Assembly: GCF_013344475.1 (NCBI RefSeq)
Contig: NZ_JABUOU010000001.1
Coordinates: 682,001 to 746,000 of the forward strand
Length of the DNA: 64,000 bases
From: Martelella limonii
GTDB taxonomy: Bacteria; Pseudomonadota; Alphaproteobacteria; Rhizobiales; Rhizobiaceae
Direction: 5' to 3'
A model generated the notes under the pieces. The model did not search any database. It saw nothing but the letters and a program-made list of their open reading frames with translations, and was not told where the DNA came from. This document shows positions 57,088 through 64,000 of this stretch, in pieces. Each line of letters starts with the position of its first letter. The stretch's first letter is position 1. Position numbers and translations under genes: made by a program.

Positions 57088-57638
57088 AACTCGCGGAGAC
57101 AGAGCGCCTCATCATCCGAAACTGGGAAGAGCGCGATCGCGCCCTGTTTCATGAAATCAATTCCGACGACACGGTAATGACCTTCTTTCCGATGCGCCGC
57201 ACCCGGGCAGAGAGCGATGCGCTCTTCGACATTCTCCACGCAAGGATCGTCGAGACCGGCTATGGATTTCCCGCAGTCGAGCTGAAGCAGTCCGGCGAAG
57301 CGATCGGTTTCACCGGGCTGAACGCGCACTACAGCGCAGATATCAAACCCGAGGGCACACCCGAAATTGGCTGGCGGATGGCAACCCGCTACTGGGGCAA
57401 GGGCTATGCTACCGAGGCCGCCCGCGCAATGATCCGGCTCGCCTTCAAGGAGCGCGGTCACGACCAGCTCGTCTCATTCGCCGTCGCGGACAATCACCGC
57501 TCGACGGCGGTGATGGAACGGGTTGGCATGAAGCGGGACCTTGATGGCGATTTCGACCATCCCTCGATTCCGGAAAGCCACGCCCATCTGAAACGCCACG
57601 TGCTCTACCGGCTTTTCAGGGCCGACTGGCAAGGCTGA
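57084..57638 (+). CDS. GNAT acetyltransferase, RimJ/RimL type
   Basis: A 184-residue protein of the RimJ/RimL subgroup: TERLIIRNWEERDRALFHEINSDDTVM at the start, GWRMATRYWGKGYATEAARAMIRLAF (acetyl-CoA motif A) and VADNHRSTAVMERVGMKRDLDGDFDHP in motif B. It is translationally coupled to serB (four-base overlap) and faces the Deg protease gene, stops three bases apart. Target unknown; the family includes ribosomal-protein and antibiotic acetyltransferases, but that should not be inferred here. Confidence 0.9.
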   Translation: MKLAETERLIIRNWEERDRALFHEINSDDTVMTFFPMRRTRAESDALFDILHARIVETGYGFPAVELKQSGEAIGFTGLNAHYSADIKPEGTPEIGWRMATRYWGKGYATEAARAMIRLAFKERGHDQLVSFAVADNHRSTAVMERVGMKRDLDGDFDHPSIPESHAHLKRHVLYRLFRADWQG

Positions 57639-57641
57639 GGG

Positions 57642-59135
57642 CTATTCCAGAACGAGGCTGACGATCCTCAGCGCGCCATCGGGGGCTGCGACCATCAGCG
57701 AAACGCTGCGCCGTCCCTCGGAAATCATTTTCACGATCCGCGAGCGCACATCCTGCGGGCTCGAAACGCCTTCCTGCTCGACCTCGACGATCACCATGCC
57801 GGGCTCGAGCCCTTCATCGGCGGCCGCACTCCCGGTTTCCACATCCGTAATCAGCACACCCTCGACATCGCCTTCGATCGCATAGACCGCGCGGCCATTG
57901 TCATCGAGTTCGCCGAGCGTCATGCCGTAGACGGTGACCGGAAGCCCGGGCTGCACGCCCTCATCCGTCGGAACCTCGTCTTCGCCGGCAGTCGCATCGG
58001 TGCCAACCTCTTCCGGATCGTCGAGGAGTTGCGGGGTGACCTGAACCGTCATCCGCTCGCCATCGCGGATGATCTCGACATCGGCTGCCTCGCCGATTCG
58101 GCTTTCGGCAACGAAGCGCGGCAGATCGCGCGGCGTCTCGATTGCGTGGCCGTCAAAGGACAGGATGATATCGCCTTCCTCAAAGGGGCCGCCGTCGCTT
58201 GGCCCGCCCTCGATGATCGAGCCGACGACGACGCCTGCGGGATCATCCGCACCGAGGGAACCCGCGACATCGTCACTGACGTCGAGCACCCTTACGCCGA
58301 TCCAGCCACGGCGGGTCTGGCCGAACTCGACCAGCTGGTCGACGATGTTTTCGGCAAGTTCGCTGGGGACCGAAAAGCCGATACCGATCGAACCGCCGGA
58401 AGGCGACAGGATCGCCGTATTGATGCCGATGACCTCGCCATCCATGTTGAACAGCGGACCGCCTGAATTGCCCTTGTTGATCGCCGCATCGGTCTGGATG
58501 AAATTGTCGTAGGGACCGTCGAGCTCGCGTCCGCGCGCCGACACGATGCCGAGCGTGACCGATCCGCCGAGACCGAAGGGATTGCCGATCGCAACGACCC
58601 ATTCCCCGATCCTCACCTTCCGCGAATCGCCGAACCTGACGGCGGGCAGCGGTGCGTCGGGCTCGACCTTCAGAACCGCGAGATCGGTCTTGTCGTCGAC
58701 ACCCAGAAGGGTGGCGTCGAGGGTCTTGCCGTCGGACAGCGTCACCTCGATCGTATCGGCATTCTCGATCACATGGTTGTTGGTCACGATGATACCGGAC
58801 GGATCGATGATGAAGCCGGAGCCGAGCGAGGAAACCGGACGGTTGCCGCTTCCGCCCTCGCCGTCGAAGAAGTCTTCGAAGAATTCCTGGAAGGGTTGCC
58901 CCTCGGGGACTTTCGGGATCGGTCCCCTGCCCGTTTCGCTGTCGCCTTCCTGCGAGATCGAAATATTGACGACGGAAGGCAGCAGCGTTTCGGCCATGTC
59001 GGCAACCGAGACGTCGTTGAGCGTCTGCCGGTCGGCCGCCCATGGCGCTTGCGGCGCAACCAGCGCGGTCGCTGCCATGAGGGCTGCGGCTGCGATCAGT
59101 GCGGTCGGGCGGGTTTTGGAAAGGGTCAAGGGCAT
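57642..59135 (-). CDS. degP: Periplasmic HtrA/Deg family serine protease
   Basis: A 497-residue exported protease with a signal peptide (ALIAAAALMAATALVAPQAPWA-A, ends ~40). The catalytic triad is His in IVTNNHVIENADTIEV, Asp in DDKTDLAVLKVEPD, and Ser in GNSGGPLFN. Two PDZ domains follow (~290-380 and ~400-490), with an acidic linker between (EEVGTDATAGEDEVPTDEG). Deg/HtrA proteases degrade or refold damaged envelope proteins. GGAGG precedes ATG 59135. The conserved neighbours DUF2065, hflC and hflK are on the same strand, forming a membrane/envelope quality-control group. The symbol reflects family, not strict orthology with E. coli DegP. Confidence 0.95.
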   Translation of the reverse strand: MPLTLSKTRPTALIAAAALMAATALVAPQAPWAADRQTLNDVSVADMAETLLPSVVNISISQEGDSETGRGPIPKVPEGQPFQEFFEDFFDGEGGSGNRPVSSLGSGFIIDPSGIIVTNNHVIENADTIEVTLSDGKTLDATLLGVDDKTDLAVLKVEPDAPLPAVRFGDSRKVRIGEWVVAIGNPFGLGGSVTLGIVSARGRELDGPYDNFIQTDAAINKGNSGGPLFNMDGEVIGINTAILSPSGGSIGIGFSVPSELAENIVDQLVEFGQTRRGWIGVRVLDVSDDVAGSLGADDPAGVVVGSIIEGGPSDGGPFEEGDIILSFDGHAIETPRDLPRFVAESRIGEAADVEIIRDGERMTVQVTPQLLDDPEEVGTDATAGEDEVPTDEGVQPGLPVTVYGMTLGELDDNGRAVYAIEGDVEGVLITDVETGSAAADEGLEPGMVIVEVEQEGVSSPQDVRSRIVKMISEGRRSVSLMVAAPDGALRIVSLVLE

Positions 59136-59186
59136 CAGGCCTCCGTGGAGCATGATCGTCATCATAACGGAAGGGCGCGCGAAAGC

Positions 59187-59378
59187 CTATCCGCGTATCA
59201 GCCAGACCAGACCGACGCCGAGCGCTACTGCGATCAGTCCGGTAATCCTGAGCGCACCTTCGGAGAAGCTCGGCAGCAATCTTGCCATGCTGATCAGAAA
59301 CGAAGGGGCCAGTGCGTACACCAGCCCCTCGATAATCAGATAAAACGCCAGGCCGAGCAGAATATCCTGCATCAGCAT
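59187..59378 (-). CDS. DUF2065 small membrane protein
   Basis: A 63-residue protein with two hydrophobic helices (ILLGLAFYLIIEGLVYALAP and ALRITGLIAVALGVGLVWLIRG) and a short basic-polar loop, matching DUF2065. Function is unknown; it is generally found between hflC and a Deg protease, as here. Start ATG 59378 or 59372 is equally possible. It follows hflC by three bases and the gap to the protease start is 51 bases, so all four are likely co-transcribed. Confidence 0.9.
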   Translation of the reverse strand: MLMQDILLGLAFYLIIEGLVYALAPSFLISMARLLPSFSEGALRITGLIAVALGVGLVWLIRG

Positions 59379-59381
59379 GGA

Positions 59382-60332
59382 TCAGTTGCCCTGCGTTGCG
59401 GGGACATCCTGCGGATCGGCGTTCTGTTTCAGAACCGGGCTTGGCGGAAGTTCGCCGGAACCGCTGGTCTGGAAGTATTCGAAGAACTCCGAATCGGGCG
59501 ACATAACCATGGTGGAATTTTCGCCCAGCACATCCTTGTAGGCGTTCATGGATCTGTAGAAGTAGAAGAATTCCGGGTCCTTGCCATAGGCTTCGCCCAA
59601 AATCCGGTTCCGTTCGGCATCGCCCTCACCGCGCAGCAGCGACGAATCGCGGTTGGCGGCGGACTGGATCTCGATCACTTCGCGATCGGCTGCGGCGCGG
59701 CGGATTTCCGCCCGTTCGCGGCCATTGGCGCGTGTCGCCTCGGCTTCGGCCAGACGCTCGGATTTCATCCGGGCATAGGTCTCGTCGGAGACTTCCTTGG
59801 TCAGATCCGTGCGACGGATGCGCACATCCACCACGCTGATGCCAAGCGATTCCGCAGCAGGGCGCAACTGATCGCGCACTTCCTGCATCATCGATCCACG
59901 TTCGCTCGAAAGGGCTGCCTGGAAATCACGCAGGCCGTATACGCGACGCAGCGATGAATCGAGGCGGGTGCGCAGGCGAGCGACGGCGACATCGCGGTCA
60001 CCGGACACAGCCTGACGGAAGCGTTCGGGATCGGTGATGCGATAGATGACGAAGGCGTTCACCTCATAGAACTTGCCGCCCGATACCTGAACGCGGATAT
60101 CGTCCAGATCGAAGCGCATGTCCTGGTTGGAAACATACTGAACCTTGTCGGCGCCGATGAACGAGAAGGGCAGCTTGAAGTAGAGGCCCGGCTCGCTTTT
60201 GACTTCCTTGATCTGGCCAAACCGGATCACCAGCGCCTGTTCGCGCGGATTGACGATGAAGATCGACGCATAGATCAGCAGCAGAATGGCAGCGATGACT
60301 GCCAGAGCGGCGAGTAGACGATTGGATGACAT
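59382..60332 (-). CDS. hflC: HflC, FtsH-associated SPFH-domain protein
   Basis: A 316-residue SPFH/band-7 protein with an N-terminal membrane anchor (LLAALAVIAAILLLIYASIFIV, ~5-26) and a large periplasmic SPFH region (VNPREQALVIRFGQIKEVKSEPGLYFKLPF, then the alanine/glutamate-rich helix AEATRANGRERAEIRRAAADREVIEIQ). HflC with HflK encloses and modulates the FtsH protease. Its ATG overlaps the hflK stop by one base. Confidence 0.95.
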   Translation of the reverse strand: MSSNRLLAALAVIAAILLLIYASIFIVNPREQALVIRFGQIKEVKSEPGLYFKLPFSFIGADKVQYVSNQDMRFDLDDIRVQVSGGKFYEVNAFVIYRITDPERFRQAVSGDRDVAVARLRTRLDSSLRRVYGLRDFQAALSSERGSMMQEVRDQLRPAAESLGISVVDVRIRRTDLTKEVSDETYARMKSERLAEAEATRANGRERAEIRRAAADREVIEIQSAANRDSSLLRGEGDAERNRILGEAYGKDPEFFYFYRSMNAYKDVLGENSTMVMSPDSEFFEYFQTSGSGELPPSPVLKQNADPQDVPATQGN

Positions 60333-61486
60333 TACTGGCTCGCTCCCTGGGTGAGATTCTGCGTTGACGAATTGGGCTGCGTGAGCGTCGGCTGCGGCCG
60401 GTTCTGCGCGGCGTTGCGGTCGATCTGGTCGAGCGGAAGATAGGGCACGATGCCCTGCCCCTCGTCATCGATGATCACGTTCTTGGAGCGGGCGAAGACC
60501 TGCTGCATGGTTTCGAGATAAAGCCGCTTGCGGGTGACCTCAGGAACAGCGACATAGGTTTCATAAATCGAATTGAAGCGCCCGGCCTCACCTTCGGCAT
60601 CCTTGACCACGCGGTCCTTGTAGGCGGCTGCCGCTTCGCGGATCTGAGCCGCTTCGCCGCGTGCCGCACCCAGTTCCTTGTTGGCGTACTGGTTGGCCTC
60701 TTCGAGATAACGGTCCTCGTCCTGCTCGGCGCGCTGGACCTCGTCAAAGGCATCTGCCACTTCCGACGGCGGCGCTGCTTCCTCGATCGACACGGCATTG
60801 ATGGTGATGCCTGCGCCGTAGCCATCGAGGGTCGACTGAATGATGTCCTTCACGTCAAGCGAGATGCCTTCGCGATCGTCTCGGAACACGTCCTGAGCCG
60901 GGCGTGAGCTCACGACTTCGCGCATGGCGCTTTCGGAGACCTGCTGCAGCGTCTGGATCGGATTTTCGACGTTGAAGAGATAGGCTTCGGGGTCGGTCAC
61001 GGAAAACAGAACCGCGAACTCGATATCAACGATATTCTGGTCGCCGGTCAGCATGATCCCGGAGCGCGTGGAGTTGCCCGAGCCGATATTGAGCTGCTGC
61101 TCGGTAATGTTGACGGTATCGACCTGGTCGATCGGCCACAGCATCAGGTGCAGGCCGGGGCCGGCAATCTCCTGCTTGGGCTTGCCGAGGCGCAGTTCGA
61201 CGCCGCGCTGGTCGGGCTGGATGGTGTAGACCGACTGCATCACCCAGAAGGCCGCAACGACCAGAACGATAATGGCCACGAGGCCGATGCTGAAACCGCC
61301 AGGGAACATGCCCTTGAACTGATCCTGCCCCTTGCGGAAGAAATCCTCGATATCAGGCGGGCCGCCATTGCCGCCGCCGCCGTTTCCGCCGGAAGGCCGC
61401 TTCGGACCCTGACCCCACGGACCCTGACTATCTCCGCCGCCGCCGCCACCCCAGGGACCGCCGCCATTCTGATTGCTCCAGGGCAT
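60332..61486 (-). CDS. hflK: HflK, FtsH-associated SPFH-domain protein
   Basis: A 384-residue partner of HflC. The N-terminal cytosolic part is very Gly/Pro-rich (about residues 7-42), followed by a single helix (FSIGLVAIIVLVVAAFWVMQSVYTIQ, ~65-90) and an SPFH domain (RGVELRLGKPKQEIAGPGLHLMLWPIDQVDTVN). The C-terminus carries a Gln/Asn-rich tail. ATG 61486 (MPWSNQN) has AGAGGTGT upstream; a GTG two codons earlier is less likely. It is the second gene after folA on the same strand, 144 bases apart. Confidence 0.95.
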   Translation of the reverse strand: MPWSNQNGGGPWGGGGGGDSQGPWGQGPKRPSGGNGGGGNGGPPDIEDFFRKGQDQFKGMFPGGFSIGLVAIIVLVVAAFWVMQSVYTIQPDQRGVELRLGKPKQEIAGPGLHLMLWPIDQVDTVNITEQQLNIGSGNSTRSGIMLTGDQNIVDIEFAVLFSVTDPEAYLFNVENPIQTLQQVSESAMREVVSSRPAQDVFRDDREGISLDVKDIIQSTLDGYGAGITINAVSIEEAAPPSEVADAFDEVQRAEQDEDRYLEEANQYANKELGAARGEAAQIREAAAAYKDRVVKDAEGEAGRFNSIYETYVAVPEVTRKRLYLETMQQVFARSKNVIIDDEGQGIVPYLPLDQIDRNAAQNRPQPTLTQPNSSTQNLTQGASQ

Positions 61487-61630
61487 CCACACCTCTTACT
61501 TGTTTGTTTCCTCTGGATCGCAAGGCGCGATCCCCTTTACGCCCAAGGCGTTTGTTCCGTTATAGGGACGCGGACAGTCGCTTTCAACGCGATCCGTGCC
61601 TGCCAAGGGGTTTTCGCAGTAAAATCATGT

Positions 61631-62146
61631 TCAACGGCGGCGTTCGTAGACCACATACCGCGTCGGATAGTCATCTTTCTCGCCGGCAGGCACCCGCTCT
61701 TCCTCTGTCGCCTCCCAAACGTCCGGGTCGATTTCGGGGAAAACCGTATCGCCCTGAAGCTCTGTCTCCACATGGGTGATGCGCAATCGGTCTGCCAGTC
61801 GAATCGCCTGGCGGTAGATCTCGCCGCCCCCCTGGATGCAGATCTCGTCGACGCCCTTTGCGCTAGCGTCCGCGCGGGCGAGCGACAGGGCATCCTCGAG
61901 CGAGTTCGCCGTGAGGCATCCTTCGATCGAAAGTTCGGGATCACGCGAGACAATAATATTGGTGCGGCCGGGAAGCGGTTTTCCGATTGAGGCGAAGGTC
62001 TTGCGGCCCATCACCTGGGGTTTGCCCATGGTGATCTGGCGGAAACGCCTGAAATCCGAAGCAAGCCGCCATGGCATGTCGCCTTCCCTTCCGATCACGC
62101 CGTTTTGTGCCACGGCTGCTACCAGCACGATATCGATCTCGTTCAT
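61631..62146 (-). CDS. folA: Dihydrofolate reductase
   Basis: A 171-residue DHFR that reduces dihydrofolate. Active-site features are VAAVAQNGVIGREGDMPWRLASDFRRFRQITMG (catalytic Asp in SDFRRF) and VMGRKTFASIGKPLPGRTNIIVSRD; IQGGGEIYRQAI is the NADPH-loop motif. ATG 62146 (MNEIDI) is used with GGTGAGA upstream; a GTG three codons upstream is an alternative. It heads the folA-hflK-hflC-DUF2065-protease group on the minus strand; thyA, often upstream, is not seen here. Confidence 0.95.
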   Translation of the reverse strand: MNEIDIVLVAAVAQNGVIGREGDMPWRLASDFRRFRQITMGKPQVMGRKTFASIGKPLPGRTNIIVSRDPELSIEGCLTANSLEDALSLARADASAKGVDEICIQGGGEIYRQAIRLADRLRITHVETELQGDTVFPEIDPDVWEATEEERVPAGEKDDYPTRYVVYERRR

Positions 62147-62358
62147 TCTCACCACTTAATGATTGCCTGCGACCGGCTCCCTCTGGCCGCCATTCCGGTC
62201 CATGCTGTCATATCGGTGATCCGAGGTCCAACGCCTGCGACCTTTATCCCCGGTCGGGATAGCGCAGCGCGCGACGAAAGCCGCCTTGGTGCTTTACGCA
62301 GACCCGCATCGACCTTAAAGCTGGCCTGGCCAACACCGTTTTGCTGCGAGATCGCGCA

Positions 62359-62634
62359 TTGACCCAACCTGTCCTGACCCAGAAATTCACGATGCACGGC
62401 CGTTTCGCCGGAGAGAGCTTTCTGCCCTGGATGGAGCGGCATGCCGGAAAACTCGGGCTGGAGAATGAAATCCTGACGGCGACGGAAACCCGAATCGAAC
62501 TGGCACTGCAGGGACCGCAGGCCTTGATCGATGCCATGGAAATGGCCTGCTCTCTCGGTCCGATCGATATCTGGGTGGAGGAGATCGAAAGCGTGCCGCT
62601 CAACGAAATGCCGTCGACGCCTGCGCAGCCCTGA
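62359..62634 (+). CDS. Degenerate acylphosphatase-like protein
   Basis: A ~91-residue protein with the acylphosphatase fold pattern: FTMHGRFAGESFLPWMERHAGKLGLENEILTATETRIELALQGPQALIDAMEMACSLGPIDIWVEEIESVPL. The catalytic pair of real acylphosphatases (Arg in the phosphate loop GRVQGVGFR and Asn in VRN) is missing: the loop reads GRFAGESFLPW and the Asn position has no Asn. It is probably a non-catalytic homologue. The start is unsettled; TTG 62359 keeps the first strand, whereas ATG 62392 would lose it. It diverges from folA (212 bases between starts), with no obvious site between. Confidence 0.55.
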   Translation: MTQPVLTQKFTMHGRFAGESFLPWMERHAGKLGLENEILTATETRIELALQGPQALIDAMEMACSLGPIDIWVEEIESVPLNEMPSTPAQP

Positions 62635-62700
62635 CAAGAGACCAGCGCGCTTGCATCACATGTATGAAGGCATTCGAGCCGCAAATAACCCTGCACTAAT

Positions 62701-62737
62701 TTTGCACAATCTTGCCAATGCATAATTGCTGTGCAAA
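62701..62737. promoter_or_regulatory. Inverted repeat upstream of the split Rieske genes, possible operator
   Basis: TTTGCACA (62701-62708) and TGTGCAAA (62730-62737) are perfect eight-base complements, 21 bases apart, in an AT-rich segment 77-113 bases before the Rieske start. Such spacing (about three helical turns centre to centre) suits a dimeric regulator binding two half-sites. The regulator is unknown. Confidence 0.5.
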
Positions 62738-62813
62738 CCTGTTTGCCGCCGGTGGGTCGGCCAGCCCGGGTTTTGTGCCGGCAGTTCAAGAAAGACAATA
62801 AGAAAGCCCGTCA

Positions 62814-63446
62814 ATGCAATTCCATAAAGAGTGGACGCCAGCGGCCCTTTCCGCAGATTTGTCGGCGGCCACTGCAATGCCGGTGAGGAGCGCTGAAGGC
62901 GATCTCGCATTGTGGCGGAGCGCGTCCAGTCGGCTCACCGCTTCTGATGACCGATGTCCGCATCGCGGCATGCGGCTCTCTCACGGGTTCGTCCGGGGAG
63001 AGGCGCTTTCCTGCATCTATCACGGATGGCGCTACGGAAACGACGGACAATGTCTGGCGATCCCCGCGCATCCGGACCTCGAACCGCCGAAGACCATCAG
63101 GGTGGAGACCTATCCGGTGGTCGAACAGGACGGCGTGATCTGGATCGGGCGCCGCGGCGCTACCGGCAGTCCGCCCCGGCTTGAAGGCAAGTCTCCCGTT
63201 CGGACGATCAGCATTCAGGCCACCATCGAAGCGATCGAAGCGGCTGCGGGCGTGAAGGCCAATGCCGAGGGTCTGCTGCACATGACAGCGCTCAACGCGC
63301 TGATCGGTCACTGCGAAAACGGTGAGACCGTCGTGCATGTGCTTGTTGAGGCAGATGCAGACGGCGCTTCGCGGATCGCCGCATCGCGCGCAGCGGAGGC
63401 GCTGCGGCGCAATGCCGAAACCGGTCTCATGAAGGGAGCCGCGTGA
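62814..63446 (+). CDS. Stand-alone Rieske [2Fe-2S] protein of a split oxygenase
   Basis: A 210-residue protein with a full Rieske site: C48-P-H50 in DRCPHRGMRLSHG and C67-x2-H70 in LSCIYHGWRYGNDGQC, spaced by 16 residues as in ring-hydroxylating oxygenases. The Rieske fold covers ~20-115, ending in VIWIGRRG. Unlike a normal oxygenase alpha subunit it stops there and then has an ~80-residue segment (130-210, with IEAIEAAAGVKANAEGLL and HCENGETVVHVLVEADADG) that I do not recognise. The next gene encodes an oxygenase catalytic domain without a cluster, joined by a one-base overlap (TGATG). The two polypeptides probably form one electron-transfer unit. The start ATG 62814 lies just after AAGAAAG. 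Confidence 0.85.
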   Translation: MQFHKEWTPAALSADLSAATAMPVRSAEGDLALWRSASSRLTASDDRCPHRGMRLSHGFVRGEALSCIYHGWRYGNDGQCLAIPAHPDLEPPKTIRVETYPVVEQDGVIWIGRRGATGSPPRLEGKSPVRTISIQATIEAIEAAAGVKANAEGLLHMTALNALIGHCENGETVVHVLVEADADGASRIAASRAAEALRRNAETGLMKGAA

Positions 63447-64000
63447 TGAACCCGATGCGTGACGAATGGTATCCCGTGGCGCTCTTCAACGGGCTCGATC
63501 GACGCGAGACCATGCTGATGGACGAGCCAATCACCGTTACCCGTGATGGCGCGGAAACAGTCAGCGTCACCACCAATGATGGCCGCGCTTTGCCCGTCCA
63601 GATCCGCTACGGCCATGTCTGGACATCGCTCGGCGCGCCTGAAAAGGACGTCTTCGCCATCCCCGAGGCTGATGATCCGGATCGACGGCTGGTTGATGTC
63701 GGCGTTGTAAGGGTACGCTGTTCGCCGCTCAGGGCGGTCGAGAACTTCCTCGATATCGCGCATTTTCCCTTCGTCCACACCGATATTCTCGGTGCGGAAC
63801 CGCATACCGAAGTGCAGAACTACAAGGTGGAAATCCGCGAGGATGCCGATGAGGTCTGGGCGACCCAGGTGAAATTCTATCAGCCTCAGGCCGCGAAGTC
63901 GGCAAGCGGCGGCATCGACACCGATTACATGTACCGCGTTCCCGCGCCCACCTGTTCCGTGCTCTACAAGTCGAGCCCGCCGCGTCCCGGCGAATGGGAT
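63446..64000 (+). CDS. Oxygenase catalytic subunit lacking a Rieske cluster (3' end outside window)
   Basis: The first 185 residues of a ring-hydroxylating oxygenase-type alpha subunit. The catalytic iron motif is intact: E99-N-x2-D103-x2-H106-x4-H111 in AVENFLDIAHFPFVHTDILG, with both His ligands and the bridging Asp. The N-terminal region keeps the start of the Rieske fold (MRDEWYPVALFNGL, DEPITVTRDG) and its end (VQIRYGHVWTSLG), but the CxH and CxxH ligand loops are gone; only about 10 residues (TTNDGRALP) lie where the cluster would sit. The Rieske domain is supplied by the preceding gene. Substrate and the third iron ligand (further downstream) cannot be seen. The reductase is outside the window. 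Confidence 0.85.
   Translation, partial: MNPMRDEWYPVALFNGLDRRETMLMDEPITVTRDGAETVSVTTNDGRALPVQIRYGHVWTSLGAPEKDVFAIPEADDPDRRLVDVGVVRVRCSPLRAVENFLDIAHFPFVHTDILGAEPHTEVQNYKVEIREDADEVWATQVKFYQPQAAKSASGGIDTDYMYRVPAPTCSVLYKSSPPRPGEWD

Noticed and set aside
62156-62358. Search for a riboswitch or small RNA between folA and the acylphosphatase-like gene
   Set aside because: No convincing conserved structure or terminator was recognised by eye; a covariance-model scan would be needed.

Overview
This window is chromosomal DNA from an alphaproteobacterium, most likely the order Hyphomicrobiales (Rhizobiales) and probably close to Rhizobiaceae or Aurantimonadaceae. The evidence is the high-GC coding pattern, the gene orders (coaD-ppi-ppi-queA-tgt beside gyrA; popZ-like gene beside valS; folA-hflK-hflC-DUF2065-Deg protease), an IalB-family protein, a GTTC-N7-GTTC LexA box, and RIME/REP-type palindromic repeats. 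No plasmid, prophage, transposase, integrase or CRISPR array was seen. Most of the window is core housekeeping sequence; the unusual items are repeats, regulatory sites and a few accessory genes.

Layout. 0-10 kb: a truncated gene end, a YdeP-like molybdopterin oxidoreductase, the queuosine genes tgt/queA, a RIME-like repeat, two cyclophilins, coaD and gyrA, nearly all on the minus strand. 10-20 kb: marC, a ~238-bp tandem repeat, ssb and uvrA diverging from a shared SOS box, two small genes coupled to uvrA, the NAD(P)HX repair enzyme, then glnB-glnA behind a sigma-54 promoter. 20-31 kb: hspQ with a heat-shock-type promoter, ialB, a YejA-like peptide-binding protein, a FrnE-type DsbA protein, a methyltransferase gene carrying a second RIME-like copy in frame, mfd, sdhE and recG. 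31-41 kb: a HerA-like ATPase, mntH with a promoter-embedded palindrome, a TetR regulator with its own operator, murI, trmJ, recQ, a VOC protein and the rplM-rpsI operon. 41-52 kb: a membrane protein of unknown function, an SDR dehydrogenase, valS, the popZ-like gene, pcm, a secreted glycine-rich 14-residue-repeat protein, tRNA-Cys, an MscS channel, a membrane-anchored unknown and tRNA-Asn. 52-64 kb: a GNAT protein, ilvBH with a full attenuator, miaA diverging from serB, an HtrA/Deg protease with DUF2065-hflC-hflK, folA, a degenerate acylphosphatase-like protein, and a Rieske oxygenase split over two genes that runs off the end.

How the parts work together. DNA repair and recombination genes are over-represented (ssb, uvrA, mfd, recG, recQ, HerA-like), although only ssb/uvrA show an SOS box. 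Nitrogen assimilation (glnB-glnA) and branched-chain amino acid synthesis (ilvBH) both carry readable control elements. Protein quality control is represented by the Deg protease, HflKC and the periplasmic cyclophilin.

Most interesting points: (1) the split Rieske oxygenase at the right edge; (2) a RIME-like palindromic element that has become part of a methyltransferase reading frame; (3) the ilvBH leader, whose predicted transcript starts almost exactly at the leader-peptide AUG; (4) REP hairpins in two compensatory sequence types, one of each type at every two-copy site; (5) the 14-residue repeat protein.
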